From an uncultured Pseudomonadales bacterium (GTDB lineage: Bacteria > Pseudomonadota > Gammaproteobacteria > Pseudomonadales > Pseudohongiellaceae): a stretch of 64,000 nucleotides of DNA. This document shows positions 1-8,852 of this stretch, piece by piece. The stretch covers positions 124,001 to 188,000 of the forward strand of contig CASIAB010000001.1 in NCBI GenBank assembly GCA_949372635.1, read 5' to 3'. Under the pieces are notes generated by a model. It was not told where the DNA came from and ran no database searches. It saw only the letters and a program-made list of their open reading frames with translations. Position 1 is the stretch's first letter; each line of letters begins with the position of its first letter. The position numbers and the translations under genes were made by a program.

Positions 1-1243
1 CTCCGATATCATAGTCGGGCCCATCCTCCTCGGGACAGTTTGGCGTTCCTCTAGAGCAGGCACCATTCCAAGCATCGTCCTTGGTAAGTTGAGCTGCCCA
101 GACAATCTCACCCGTCGCTATATCCATAGCCAATACGGCATCGCTATAACCATTTGCTGGTGATGAATAGTTCTCGCCAGTACCCGCATAAACCAGATTT
201 CTTTCTGCATCGATTGTCGGGCTAGACCAAATAGGTGCGCCCGAGGGGCCGTACTGCTGTATGCCCGCCGTGCTCAAAATAGTTGGGCGTGGTTCGTCGG
301 TCGTATAGGTTCGCCACAACTCCTCGCCGGTACTAATGCTTAACGCCACAAGCGCGCCGCGAAACGAGCAGCAGGAGTAATTCACTCTAGCTGCTAGCAG
401 AACCTCAAGCGAGGACACGGGCACAATGAGCGTGTCTTCATGAGCGATCACCGAACCGGTAATTGTCGCTTGAGGATGATCATGTACTTCTTTCTTCCAA
501 TTTAACTCGCCAGTCTGCGCATTCACCGAGTAAGCAGTGCCAGCAAAATCACCGAACAAGAGTGTTTCAGGCACGCCCTGCTCATCAGTGTCTACATAGA
601 TTGCTCCGCGCACTTCTGCGTCGGCGCTATAAGTCCACCAAGGACAGCCATTTGAATTATCCAGCGCATAGATAGTTCCTTCCTGACTACCAATGAAAGT
701 GACTTCGGGAGTAACAACTGGCTGTGACCGCGATCGGGTTGCTTCTGGAAACGCGAATACCCATTTGAGTTTTAGCTGACTAACGTTGCTCTTATTGAGA
801 ATGTGTTCGTCATCCTGATGGCGAGTATTTCCACTCACGCCTCCCCATCCGTTCCAGCTTACCGGCCGACTTAATGATGTAGTTGAAGACAAGCTTGCTT
901 GGCAGCTGAAACTAACAATTTCCCTAGGTGATTCATCGAATCGCTCACCGGTAAGGAAATAGGCAATGTTGCGTTTTTGTTCGCGCGGTATAGCCATACC
1001 TGAAGTCGCCATGGAGCCGGATTCAAGCGCCTCGACTACTCGTCTTGGTGGGTAAAGAGCAAACGCAGATCGTTGCGGGGCTTCCAGCATGGCTCCTTCG
1101 TGGCATTCAGCACAAAATAATCGATATTGCGCCTCTCCGTCCGCCAATTCCGCTTCGCTCTGAGCATCTTGAGAAAACACCATCGATGGAGCAAGAAAGA
1201 GCAAACTTGCTGTAGTACAAATTTTAATTACTCGCTGTCGCAT
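1..1243 (-). CDS. Cytochrome c / PQQ-like beta-propeller dehydrogenase, 3' end cut by window
   Basis: The frame is open from the ATG at 1243 to the window edge, so at least 414 residues are present and the C-terminus is missing. A signal peptide covers about residues 1-25. A mono-heme cytochrome c domain follows, with CAECH at 44-48 and a Met-rich segment near 80-90. After it come beta-propeller repeats of the A-x-D-x-x-T-G-E-x-x-W type. This order (heme c first, then quinoprotein propeller) is that of polyvinyl-alcohol-dehydrogenase-like periplasmic quinoproteins, which oxidise alcohols and pass electrons to the fused heme. The start is supported by GGAG seven bases upstream. The substrate cannot be told from sequence. 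Confidence 0.85.
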   Translation of the reverse strand, partial: MRQRVIKICTTASLLFLAPSMVFSQDAQSEAELADGEAQYRLFCAECHEGAMLEAPQRSAFALYPPRRVVEALESGSMATSGMAIPREQKRNIAYFLTGERFDESPREIVSFSCQASLSSTTSLSRPVSWNGWGGVSGNTRHQDDEHILNKSNVSQLKLKWVFAFPEATRSRSQPVVTPEVTFIGSQEGTIYALDNSNGCPWWTYSADAEVRGAIYVDTDEQGVPETLLFGDFAGTAYSVNAQTGELNWKKEVHDHPQATITGSVIAHEDTLIVPVSSLEVLLAARVNYSCCSFRGALVALSISTGEELWRTYTTDEPRPTILSTAGIQQYGPSGAPIWSSPTIDAERNLVYAGTGENYSSPANGYSDAVLAMDIATGEIVWAAQLTKDDAWNGACSRGTPNCPEEDGPDYDIG

Positions 1244-1467
1244 TCCCTACTCCATTAAATCTTTAATTCTGATTTTATTATGCTTCCTAGCGAAGCAGGT
1301 AGAGAATACCATTATTGGTACCAAAATAAACTTCACTTAGCCCCATCAACTGAGTAGGTGATATAAACTTAGACCTAGGGGGGGAAAGTCGCAGGTGTGA
1401 CGAGCGGCGGCAGCGTTGTCAGCAAGTATTTTTAGTTTTTCCCTGCTAACTTACGCTGCTCTATTTA

Positions 1468-3003
1468 TTAGTGACGATATAAGTCAAAGGCGATGACGCA
1501 TCTATCTGTATCTTCGCTAAATGGAATAGTTCTGTGATACAACGAAGAGGGAAAGAAAATAATATCACCTCTCTTCGGACGATGAACTTTAAGAGGGTAG
1601 TTCTCATCTAGGATTGGTAAATCATGACCTTGAAGACTGAGTTCAATCGCGCCTTCGTCTCCATCTATCGCATCAACAGTTTTTAGATATATGACACCAC
1701 TTAACCACCCTGAGGGATGGTTATGTGATTGTTGGTAGCCATTTTTAAACAATCGAACGAACCAGCCCCTAAGAATAAATGCAGCAGGCCAAGCATTAAT
1801 ATATTCGCAATCTTCAGATGAAAATTTCGAGTGATAGGAAGCTATTTCTTTTCGAAGTATTCTTTCCAGAGTCTCACAGTTCTTACCAGCTTTGAAGATT
1901 GTCGGTGAAGTTTGAAAACCGAATTTAGTAACTCCGTGTCTTGGCTCCCACAATTGGGTTATATTCGCAGCCTCCAACATTAAGTCCTCAACAAAGCCGT
2001 CCACGTCAAGAACGTGGTCACTTAGGTTTCCTGCTTGAAAGAAATCCAAAGGATTCTTACAAAACGGATACGGGTCTTCGTGTTTCAGTTGGTTGTTCAC
2101 GAATGCACTGACTCCTGCTACGCGAAGATTGATGTCTCCTGATTCAGCTAGTTCGCGCAGCCTTTCTTGAAGTTCCGCATAACGACCAAGAATGTAAAGA
2201 CATTCGAGAGATTGCGCTTTTGAATTAAGCCAGAACAAAGGCTTAAATGGATCAGATTCAGAGGCTACACAGTCGAAGTGTTTAATTGCCTCTTGATAAT
2301 CCCCAATTTCCCTTAGAGCATTACCCATATTATTATGAGCTTGGGGAGAATAAGGCACAATCTTTAGCGCGCTTTTGTAGCAGTCTAACGAAGCCGCACG
2401 ATCACCCTTATCGTGGAGAGCATGTCCCATATTGTTGTACGCATTCGCAAAATCGGGTTTTATCTTGACAGCCTCTTTATAGCTATTAATAGCAGCGTCT
2501 AGATTCCCTTTCTCTAGGAAAGTGCTGCCCAAATTGTTGTGCGCTTCGGCACACTCAGGACTGATTTTCAAAGCCTGCTGGTAACTGTTTATGACAGCCT
2601 CTAGCTCTCCATTATGTTGCAAGGCAGCGCCTAAGTTGATTAAGGCGTCCGCATTACCAGGGTTATTGCTCACAGCTTGCTGGTAACAATCTATCGACGC
2701 TTTTATGTCGCCCTTGTCTCGAAAGGCATGCCCCATCACGTAATAGACTTCAGTATAGTTCGGCTTAATCTTAACAGCTTGCTTTAAGCTATTTATAGCC
2801 GCATCTCGGTCTCCTTTCTGGTTCAGGCTAACACCCAAGTTGGCGTGCGCCTCGGCCATCACGTCTATATCCTGGAGAGTCTTGAGATACCTAGATTTGG
2901 AGAGTAAAACAGCCCGATAGAACTGTTCGGCTTCGTGAAGATTTCCTTCTTTGTGCGCGGCCACGCCACGCTGCAGCGTTTGCACAGCTGTGAGCTTCAT
3001 CAT
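1468..3003 (-). CDS. TPR-repeat protein with C-terminal 2OG-Fe(II) oxygenase domain
   Basis: This 511-residue cytosolic protein has no signal peptide. Residues 1-260 are about seven tandem tetratricopeptide repeats, recognisable by the recurring A-x-x-N-x-G and Y-x-x-A spacing. The C-terminal 110 residues resemble the putative 2-oxoglutarate/Fe(II) oxygenases of the TIGR02466/PF13759 type. HNHP at 427-430 is followed by LSGVIYL, then by a distal His at 490 (SLYHRT) and an Arg at 501 that could bind 2-oxoglutarate. TPRs fused to such a domain suggest hydroxylation of a protein or peptide partner, but this is inference. I prefer the ATG at 3003; an in-frame TTG at 3021 would add six residues. 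AT-rich intergenic DNA flanks the gene. Confidence 0.8.
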   Translation of the reverse strand: MMKLTAVQTLQRGVAAHKEGNLHEAEQFYRAVLLSKSRYLKTLQDIDVMAEAHANLGVSLNQKGDRDAAINSLKQAVKIKPNYTEVYYVMGHAFRDKGDIKASIDCYQQAVSNNPGNADALINLGAALQHNGELEAVINSYQQALKISPECAEAHNNLGSTFLEKGNLDAAINSYKEAVKIKPDFANAYNNMGHALHDKGDRAASLDCYKSALKIVPYSPQAHNNMGNALREIGDYQEAIKHFDCVASESDPFKPLFWLNSKAQSLECLYILGRYAELQERLRELAESGDINLRVAGVSAFVNNQLKHEDPYPFCKNPLDFFQAGNLSDHVLDVDGFVEDLMLEAANITQLWEPRHGVTKFGFQTSPTIFKAGKNCETLERILRKEIASYHSKFSSEDCEYINAWPAAFILRGWFVRLFKNGYQQSHNHPSGWLSGVIYLKTVDAIDGDEGAIELSLQGHDLPILDENYPLKVHRPKRGDIIFFPSSLYHRTIPFSEDTDRCVIAFDLYRH

Positions 3004-3352
3004 ATGGACTACCGTAACCAATTAATAAAAAATTAATTAATACTTCGTAGGTTACGCTAGGTATTTTAGATACATAAAAACTAGATACTGCACGCAGCCA
3101 ATTAATAGAACTACATTATTAATACTACTCAGGCTTTGGTGAGAAATAGGAGCAAAACTACCATAGCTGTACTGACAGACTTATACAAAATAATTATTTA
3201 AAATAAGACTGAATTAACGCTAGAGACTATAGCTCAAAGAAGGGGAAAATAAAGTAATAAATTGTGACATATTAGCTCAGGATATTAAGAGCTACGCGCA
3301 AAAAAATTGATCTAATTCATATACCAATAAATTAAAAAAAATAAATTTGTGA
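3004..3352. other. AT-rich intergenic gap
   Basis: This stretch of about 350 bases lies between the start of the TPR-oxygenase gene and the stop of the glyoxalase II gene. It is markedly A+T rich, with runs of A and short TTAATTAA-like palindromes, and has no convincing reading frame on either strand. It probably holds the promoter of the minus-strand TPR gene. I see no clear -35/-10 pair, and no stem ahead of the T-rich tail that follows the glyoxalase gene. Confidence 0.5.
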
Positions 3353-4150
3353 CTACCACTTGTCCCGTATACGACGCAAACAAACGAAAGTTAAGCGGTC
3401 ATCTAATCTGCTTACATCAGTACCCAAGCTCTCAGCAATCCCTGACCGCACTTGCGCTTGATCCAGGCGAAAAAAGACGTTGATTTCTCGCTCCACACCG
3501 ATTGTGCTGACATAACTTTCAGCACTCAGTCCCGCTTTAAACTGCGCAAGCAATGATTGAGCCGATTGATTGTCAGGTTCTCTGTCGAGTGCGAACTGCA
3601 AATTATTTTCAATATAGTCATGCCCCGGGAAAACACGCACGTCATCCGCCAACGGATAAAACTGTTCAACGAATGTTTGGTACATAATTTCAGGCGCGCC
3701 ACCCAAGTCACAGCGTCCTATGCCAGCATTAAACAAAGTGTCCCCACAAAACAGCGCTGGCTTCTCTGTCTCAGTGCCAGAAAAAAACAAACATATATGG
3801 CTCAGGGTATGACCAGGGGTATCCATTACTTTCAGGCTCAGCTTGCCACATTGTAATGTATCGCCAGCTTGTAAACCCCTATTCACGTTCGGTATAGACT
3901 GCATGGCCTCGAGGTGGGAGACCAACTGTGCGCCAGTTGCAGCGATAACCGGATCATTGCCACCAATATGATCATGGTGGTGATGCGTGTTTGCTACAAC
4001 CTTGATGCTCCATCCCAATCCTTTAGCAACACGCAAACACAGGGCATGATCCAAAGGATCAATAGCAATTGCCTCAAGGGTCTCTTCGCAGGCAAGCAAA
4101 TACATATAGTTACTCAACGAATTGCGGATAGGTATCTGTCTAATTAACAT
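3353..4150 (-). CDS. gloB: Hydroxyacylglutathione hydrolase (glyoxalase II)
   Basis: This 265-residue cytosolic metallo-beta-lactamase-fold enzyme hydrolyses S-lactoylglutathione to lactate and glutathione, the second step of methylglyoxal detoxification. The metal-binding motif THHHHDH lies at residues 55-61. Downstream are DTPGHTLSH, FCGDTLF and PGHDYIENN, all standard glyoxalase II landmarks, and the length fits the family. The ATG at 4150 is chosen because AGGA precedes it by 7-8 bases and the family begins with a short strand such as MLIRQIPIR. An in-frame upstream start at 4180 lacks this support. A MAPEG glutathione-linked gene lies just upstream on the same strand. Confidence 0.93.
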   Translation of the reverse strand: MLIRQIPIRNSLSNYMYLLACEETLEAIAIDPLDHALCLRVAKGLGWSIKVVANTHHHHDHIGGNDPVIAATGAQLVSHLEAMQSIPNVNRGLQAGDTLQCGKLSLKVMDTPGHTLSHICLFFSGTETEKPALFCGDTLFNAGIGRCDLGGAPEIMYQTFVEQFYPLADDVRVFPGHDYIENNLQFALDREPDNQSAQSLLAQFKAGLSAESYVSTIGVEREINVFFRLDQAQVRSGIAESLGTDVSRLDDRLTFVCLRRIRDKW

Positions 4151-4186
4151 GAGTTTCCTGCCTTGATGAATATTAATCAAACAATC

Positions 4187-4579
4187 TTACATCAAAATTT
4201 GTAAAGCCAGAGAAATTTGACACATAAATCCGACAGCAAAGGCAAAAGTTCGAACCCAAGAAATACCCAGCGCATAGGTCGCAAAATGGAAGACTCGGGC
4301 ATAAAAATAAATTGCACAGGCAAGGGCCGTAGCTTCATTATTCGCCCCAGCAGCTTCAGTCATAAGAACTAGCAACCCAAAAACGACCAAATTTTCTACA
4401 GCATTTGAGTGGGCCTGTTTCATTCGCGCAGCCCAAGGCGCTAAAGGCTTCGGATTTTCTGAGTAGCCAACGGCATTTATCAAACCCCTAACAATAATCG
4501 TATTGAGGATATAGGGAACCCACATCAAGGCTGTAAACACCGTTGTCCATGTCAGGTAGGTAAGCTCTATGGTTATCAT
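4187..4579 (-). CDS. MAPEG family membrane protein
   Basis: This 130-residue protein has four predicted membrane helices and the MAPEG signature ARMKQAHSNAVENLVVF at about 51-67. Family members include membrane-bound glutathione transferases and peroxidases, so a glutathione-linked detoxification role in the inner membrane is likely. The reaction cannot be specified. The start has GAGAGGAAA just upstream. It lies 36 bases ahead of glyoxalase II on the same strand, so the two may share a transcript. Confidence 0.88.
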   Translation of the reverse strand: MITIELTYLTWTTVFTALMWVPYILNTIIVRGLINAVGYSENPKPLAPWAARMKQAHSNAVENLVVFGLLVLMTEAAGANNEATALACAIYFYARVFHFATYALGISWVRTFAFAVGFMCQISLALQILM

Positions 4580-4652
4580 AATTTCCTCTCTATCTTAAGT
4601 TAGAAATTCTTGGTTCGTTACTCTAGGATCGTGGCGCCCAGAAGAATAGCTC

Positions 4653-5159
4653 TCAGTCATTGAGGGGCGCGCCGCCTTGATAGAGTGTTTGATCGAGAGA
4701 CATGTTCGCCTTTGCGGCCCACTTTCCCATCATGGCGAGACGCTCATCACCATGAATTTCGGTGGCATTCATTTCATAAGTAGAATCGCCTATGCGCAGC
4801 AACCCATCACCGCCGCCTTCCCGCAAGCGCTGTGACCAATACCCTCCGTCCGGGCGTGAGGCTGAAATTACACCGCCGGGTGTACCTACCCACAACAAGT
4901 AGGTAACAAAGGGAGGGAAACCACTCAGTTTCATCATCATAGGGCCCGGAACAGACTCATTAAGCGACGAAAAATCATCCGGAGAAGGAGCTAGCGTTCC
5001 GCCGATAATTACTCCAGGTGTACGATCAAATCCCTGATTGCTCAGCGCACGCCCCTGACTACTGATGTAGGGGGCCGTGAATATCCAACTTAGTATACAA
5101 ACAGCTACTACCAAGGTGACTGCGATTCCAGCGATCTTACTCTTTATCATTTTTATCAT
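4653..5159 (-). CDS. Membrane-anchored protein of unknown function
   Basis: This 168-residue protein has one hydrophobic helix at about 10-28, then a soluble domain that should face the periplasm. The domain has several conserved-looking runs (TPGGVISASRPDGG, RIGDSTYEM). They faintly recall split-barrel proteins of the nitroreductase/PNPOx type, but I would not assign that fold. Its start codon overlaps the stop of the upstream hydrolase gene in an ATGA overlap (5156-5159). The two are therefore probably translationally coupled and work together. Confidence 0.7.
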   Translation of the reverse strand: MIKMIKSKIAGIAVTLVVAVCILSWIFTAPYISSQGRALSNQGFDRTPGVIIGGTLAPSPDDFSSLNESVPGPMMMKLSGFPPFVTYLLWVGTPGGVISASRPDGGYWSQRLREGGGDGLLRIGDSTYEMNATEIHGDERLAMMGKWAAKANMSLDQTLYQGGAPLND

Positions 5160-6241
5160 TGCGCACTCTTTACGGCAGAACTGTACTCATTGACGAAAGG
5201 TAATATTTCATCCACGATCGATTGAAGGTTTGGGGCTATCTTAAACGTTGAGTTTTGAAGCAAAGTAGTCGCAGCTCTAGCATTTACCTTAGGATGTAAA
5301 AAGTCGATCTCTTGCCCATGGTGAAGAATAAGCGTAGCAGGCACCTCGAGAGACATTAGCTGCTCATCTGTCATTCCAAGCGTTGTTTTTGCATGAAAAG
5401 ACGCCAGGAACTCTCCAGTCATCTTCATTGTGGCCAAAAAGTCGTCTATGTTTTGTTCCATAAAAATCTTTTGCAGTTCTGGGCTATTCCGCTCCATATA
5501 CCCCTTCCACAATGGCGTCTGGGCAACCGCCTCCATCGAGGTCAAACTATCATCTCTCAAATAGCTCAAAAAATATTCCTCCGAAAGGCGCTGCGCTGCT
5601 ATAGGCCCACCAGTGAGCGGAGCAATGATGAGCGCATCCACTTGTTCCGGGTATCGTTCCGCTAAAACCATATTTGAGCGGGAGCCAGAGGACATACCAT
5701 AGAATATTGCTGAATCAATCTCTAATCGTTGCAGCAGCACATGCAGATCCTCTGCTTCCTCTCCCGCCATTGGTTCAGCATTAGCAAAAGAAACTTCCGA
5801 TCGCCCTAAGTTACGACGGTCCATAATAATGACCTTGAGGTCAATGGATGCAGCAGCAAGGTTTTTAGCGAATGCTCCAAAACCTTCGATGTCTCCCATC
5901 CCTCCTGGAGTTACAATAAATGGGATCGATCCATTTGGATTATAGACCTCAACGTTTAAGGTCATGTCGCGGTCCGGCCTAAGATCTACTCTAAGATTGT
6001 CTGTTAGAACACTGTCTGAGCCTGGCGCAGGAGTCGCCTTAAACAAAACGTCGATCCAAATATTATTGGCGGCACCCTTAAACAAGGTCGCATCAGGATT
6101 GTAATTGGGATCAGTGTTAACCCTTGAGTCATCAGCAGCCAGCGCATTTGAAGCGCATAGTAAGGCAGCGACAGTGGTTAGCAGTGTGGGGAAGCTTGAC
6201 CTTCCCAACCTTCTAAAATAGTTAAGTTTACTCGTGAGCAT
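5156..6241 (-). CDS. Secreted alpha/beta hydrolase
   Basis: This 361-residue protein has a signal peptide ending near ALAAD (about residue 36), so it is exported. It is an alpha/beta-hydrolase: the oxyanion region is TPGGMG, and the nucleophile elbow is G-M-S-S-G in the segment IFYGMSSGSRS. A late LILHHGQE-DFLHP segment supplies acid and His candidates. Substrate is unknown; esters or lactones are plausible. AAGGAAAG precedes the ATG. The gene is divergent from a TetR regulator and overlaps the next gene by four bases, forming a two-gene operon probably controlled by that regulator. Confidence 0.85.
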   Translation of the reverse strand: MLTSKLNYFRRLGRSSFPTLLTTVAALLCASNALAADDSRVNTDPNYNPDATLFKGAANNIWIDVLFKATPAPGSDSVLTDNLRVDLRPDRDMTLNVEVYNPNGSIPFIVTPGGMGDIEGFGAFAKNLAAASIDLKVIIMDRRNLGRSEVSFANAEPMAGEEAEDLHVLLQRLEIDSAIFYGMSSGSRSNMVLAERYPEQVDALIIAPLTGGPIAAQRLSEEYFLSYLRDDSLTSMEAVAQTPLWKGYMERNSPELQKIFMEQNIDDFLATMKMTGEFLASFHAKTTLGMTDEQLMSLEVPATLILHHGQEIDFLHPKVNARAATTLLQNSTFKIAPNLQSIVDEILPFVNEYSSAVKSAQ

Positions 6242-6302
6242 TGGCTTTCCTTAATTATGTAGGTAATCTTTTAATGCATTGTTTTAGTAATGCACATAAT
6301 AT

Positions 6303-6318
6303 AGGACCAAGTAGTCCT
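6303..6318. promoter_or_regulatory. Candidate TetR operator palindrome
   Basis: AGGAC and GTCCT are separated by six bases between the divergent hydrolase and TetR genes, and A/T bases extend the symmetry outwards on both sides. A second feature, TAATGCA, is repeated directly just to the left (about 6272-6297). Position and symmetry fit a site for the adjacent TetR protein; binding is inference. Confidence 0.35.
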
Positions 6319-6384
6319 TATTGCAAGTAGCAAAATTACAAATATGCTATGATTCGCATTATTGGAATCGGAGTATTATTCGCC

Positions 6385-6978
6385 ATGGCAGGTAGACCAC
6401 GAGAATTCGATGTTAAAGCGGCACGCGATGCGGCGATGCAGCTTTTTTGGACCCAAGGTTACGAGGCTACTTCGTTAAACGATTTGCTCTCGGCTATGAA
6501 TTTATCGAAAAGTAGTTTTTATCAAACCTTCGAATCCAAACACGTATTGTTTGAACAATGCCTCGCTCGCTATGAAGAAATTCTTATCTGCACAATGAGA
6601 GAAGGTTTAGCTACCGCACCGAACTCTCTCGCATTCATTCACGGTGTGCTGACTGACATTTCAAATGAGACACGCGACCCGCAAGGAAGGCGTGGTTGTT
6701 TAATGATGAATACCGCCGCAGAGTTCGCACAAAGTGATCCAGGCATTGCACGCTGTGTTAAAGCTGGGATAGAAGCGTCGCAAAAAATATTCGCTGAAGC
6801 AGTAGCCACCGCGCAGGTCGATGGAGATATCAATTCGAAAGCAAGCCCCCAAGCCCTTGCCGATTACTTAGTGACTACCGTGATTGGGTTAAAAACTCAG
6901 GTTAAGGCTGGCGCCAGCAGTAAACGGATTAAGAGCATTGCCGAGCTATCGGTAGTCGCTTTACAGCGGATGACTTAA
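6385..6978 (+). CDS. TetR/AcrR family transcriptional regulator
   Basis: This 197-residue regulator starts at MAGRPREFD. Residues 5-55 form the TetR helix-turn-helix domain, with the characteristic sequence around YEATSLNDLL, LSKSSFYQTFESKHVLF. The C-terminal part is an all-helical ligand and dimerisation domain containing GRRGCLMMNTA, typical of the NemR-like branch with its Cys in that loop. The gene is divergent from the hydrolase operon, the usual arrangement for local repression. I prefer the ATG at 6385 because the DNA-binding domain begins there and GGAG lies upstream; the upstream in-frame ATG at 6349 has no ribosome-binding site. Confidence 0.9.
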   Translation: MAGRPREFDVKAARDAAMQLFWTQGYEATSLNDLLSAMNLSKSSFYQTFESKHVLFEQCLARYEEILICTMREGLATAPNSLAFIHGVLTDISNETRDPQGRRGCLMMNTAAEFAQSDPGIARCVKAGIEASQKIFAEAVATAQVDGDINSKASPQALADYLVTTVIGLKTQVKAGASSKRIKSIAELSVVALQRMT

Positions 6979-7125
6979 AGAGCACAGGCGGACATTTACC
7001 AGGCTATGAATGAATTCCCCTCCGAGCGTTAGATTGATATCCTTACTGTAATTCTTACACCATTTCTTGTTCCATACCTCGTCCAACATTGCCGAGGACT
7101 CGTATCCTTTCTTGAGGTACTTATA

Positions 7126-7737
7126 TTGAAACTCTACGACCTTCCCGCTTCTCCCAATGCTCGTCGCGTCCGCATATTCCTCGCTGAGAAAGGGCTCGAA
7201 ATCCCAATGGTACCCGTGAATATGATGACAGGTGAAAACCGAACAGAGGACTATCTGAAGAAGAACTCTCTCGGCAGAATGCCACTTCTTGAACTGGATG
7301 ATGGCACCTGTATTTCCGAATCCATGGCCATATGTCGATACTTTGAAGAGGCGCACCCCAACCCTTCGCTAATGGGAATCGGCTCTTTGGAATCAGCTAC
7401 CATCGAGATGTGGCAGCGACGCATGGAATTTGAATTCATTCTTCCTATTATCAGTATTTTTCGACATACCGCCGACATGTGGAAAGACCGATTCGTCCAG
7501 ATATCGGAGGTGGCTGAACAGGAAAGAATAACGGTTAAGGCACGAATGAAATGGCTGGATAAGGAGCTAAGCGGAAGACAGTTTATTGCAGGAGGCGACT
7601 ACAGCGTGGCCGACATAACGGCTCAGTGCGCTTTTGTCATGGCCAAGGCCGCCTTAGGCTTAAGAATTCCCGAAGAGCTGACAAATCTGAGCGACTGGTG
7701 GGCTAGAGTAAGCACGCGCCCAACAGCCCGGGCCTGA
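7126..7737 (+). CDS. Glutathione S-transferase
   Basis: This 203-residue soluble protein has an N-terminal thioredoxin-like GST domain (MKLYDLPASPNARRVRIFL, with Ser9 in the catalytic region; the glutathione-binding ES dyad in CISESMAI) and a C-terminal helical domain with AGGDYSVADI. It conjugates or reduces substrates with glutathione. The start is TTG at 7126, supported by GAGGT seven bases upstream; no better ATG fits the fold. It follows the TetR gene by about 150 bases on the same strand and could be part of the same regulon. Confidence 0.88.
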   Translation: MKLYDLPASPNARRVRIFLAEKGLEIPMVPVNMMTGENRTEDYLKKNSLGRMPLLELDDGTCISESMAICRYFEEAHPNPSLMGIGSLESATIEMWQRRMEFEFILPIISIFRHTADMWKDRFVQISEVAEQERITVKARMKWLDKELSGRQFIAGGDYSVADITAQCAFVMAKAALGLRIPEELTNLSDWWARVSTRPTARA

Positions 7738-7783
7738 ACTTTATCCGATGAGTCCATTCTCGCAAGACGTCGGCGACAAAGCC

Positions 7784-8767
7784 TTAATCTATATCTATAT
7801 CTTCAGAATTTGAGGGCAGTGAAATCACCATCGCATCTTCCGTAATAATTGCACTTTCCGGGATACCGCGACTGAACGCAGCAACAGCCATAGGGTTTCT
7901 CGGCGCAGGAACCAGATGATACAAAGCTAGTAGGCCAATATCAGCCTCATCCACCAGACGCTGTAAATCCGATGTCGTCGCATGGTAGTCCTGAATATCA
8001 TGCAAAACCGTTGCAACTCTTGTAATGCCGGCGCTGCGTAGCGCATTCTCGGCCGCTTGGACGAGTTGCAATGCCATAGCGTCGTGCAGCACTACGTCCG
8101 CTCCGTCAGACATCTCTATTATTTTCTCCGTGACTAGGCTATCCCCACTAATAACCACTGAGCGACCCGCATAATCCAGCCGGTAACCAAAAGCAGGTTC
8201 GATGGGTGGATGAGAGACCTCGAAGGCGGTGATGCGCAAGCCATCCTCTGTTATGATCACTCCTTCCTCGATAGTACGAGACTGCAGGACACCAAGCTGA
8301 GGATTTAGCAATTCCTCGCCGTGATGAGCCACTCGGTATCCGCGATCAAGCTCGTACGTGATATTCAATCCCTGAACGATGCGATCTACTCCGGTCGGAC
8401 CAATGATCTGCAGAGGCGCGGGCCTGCCCGCAACCCAGGAATTGAGATTAAAATCACCAATGTCGGAGATATGATCCGAATGAAAATGTGTCAGCAGAAT
8501 GCCGCGCAACTTAGCAGTTGGAATGCCTGCGAGATTCGCTGTGGCAGCAGAGCCAGAGCCCGCATCTATAAGATAGAGATGCTCTGGCGTTTCAACTGCA
8601 ACACAAGCCTGCGCGCGGCCAGGAGCCGGTAAGGGCGAAGAAGTACCGCAAAGAGTGATCTTTAACCCTTCAAAGTCTTTGGGAGGTGAAGATGGAAGCT
8701 GAGCTTCGCTTGCCACCGTAAACATCAACAATCCAACAACGCTTAACTTACTAATAATTTTTCCCAT
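7784..8767 (-). CDS. Exported MBL-fold metallo-hydrolase
   Basis: This 327-residue protein has a signal peptide (about 1-22). It carries the metallo-beta-lactamase motif THFHSDH at 93-99, then DIGDFNL, a VSHPPIEPAFGYR segment, SGDS and LHDA metal-ligand regions, and a C-terminal LYHLVPAP. This arrangement is like the RNase Z/arylsulfatase (AtsA) branch of the fold. Exported members usually cleave small esters, sulfate esters or lactones; the substrate here is unknown. It ends a likely five-gene minus-strand operon beginning near 14107. Confidence 0.85.
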   Translation of the reverse strand: MGKIISKLSVVGLLMFTVASEAQLPSSPPKDFEGLKITLCGTSSPLPAPGRAQACVAVETPEHLYLIDAGSGSAATANLAGIPTAKLRGILLTHFHSDHISDIGDFNLNSWVAGRPAPLQIIGPTGVDRIVQGLNITYELDRGYRVAHHGEELLNPQLGVLQSRTIEEGVIITEDGLRITAFEVSHPPIEPAFGYRLDYAGRSVVISGDSLVTEKIIEMSDGADVVLHDAMALQLVQAAENALRSAGITRVATVLHDIQDYHATTSDLQRLVDEADIGLLALYHLVPAPRNPMAVAAFSRGIPESAIITEDAMVISLPSNSEDIDID

Positions 8768-8852
8768 AATTCAAATGCGCAACAGCTCCCTTAATTCATT
8801 CTCCCCAAACCGATTTTGGAGATTTTCAGCTAACTCAATCACCTGCCCCCTT

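Noticed and set aside
6961..7356. Minus-strand reading frame opposite the TetR end and the GST start
   Set aside because: Most of it is antisense to the clear GST gene. The remaining part shows no family pattern and no ribosome-binding site.
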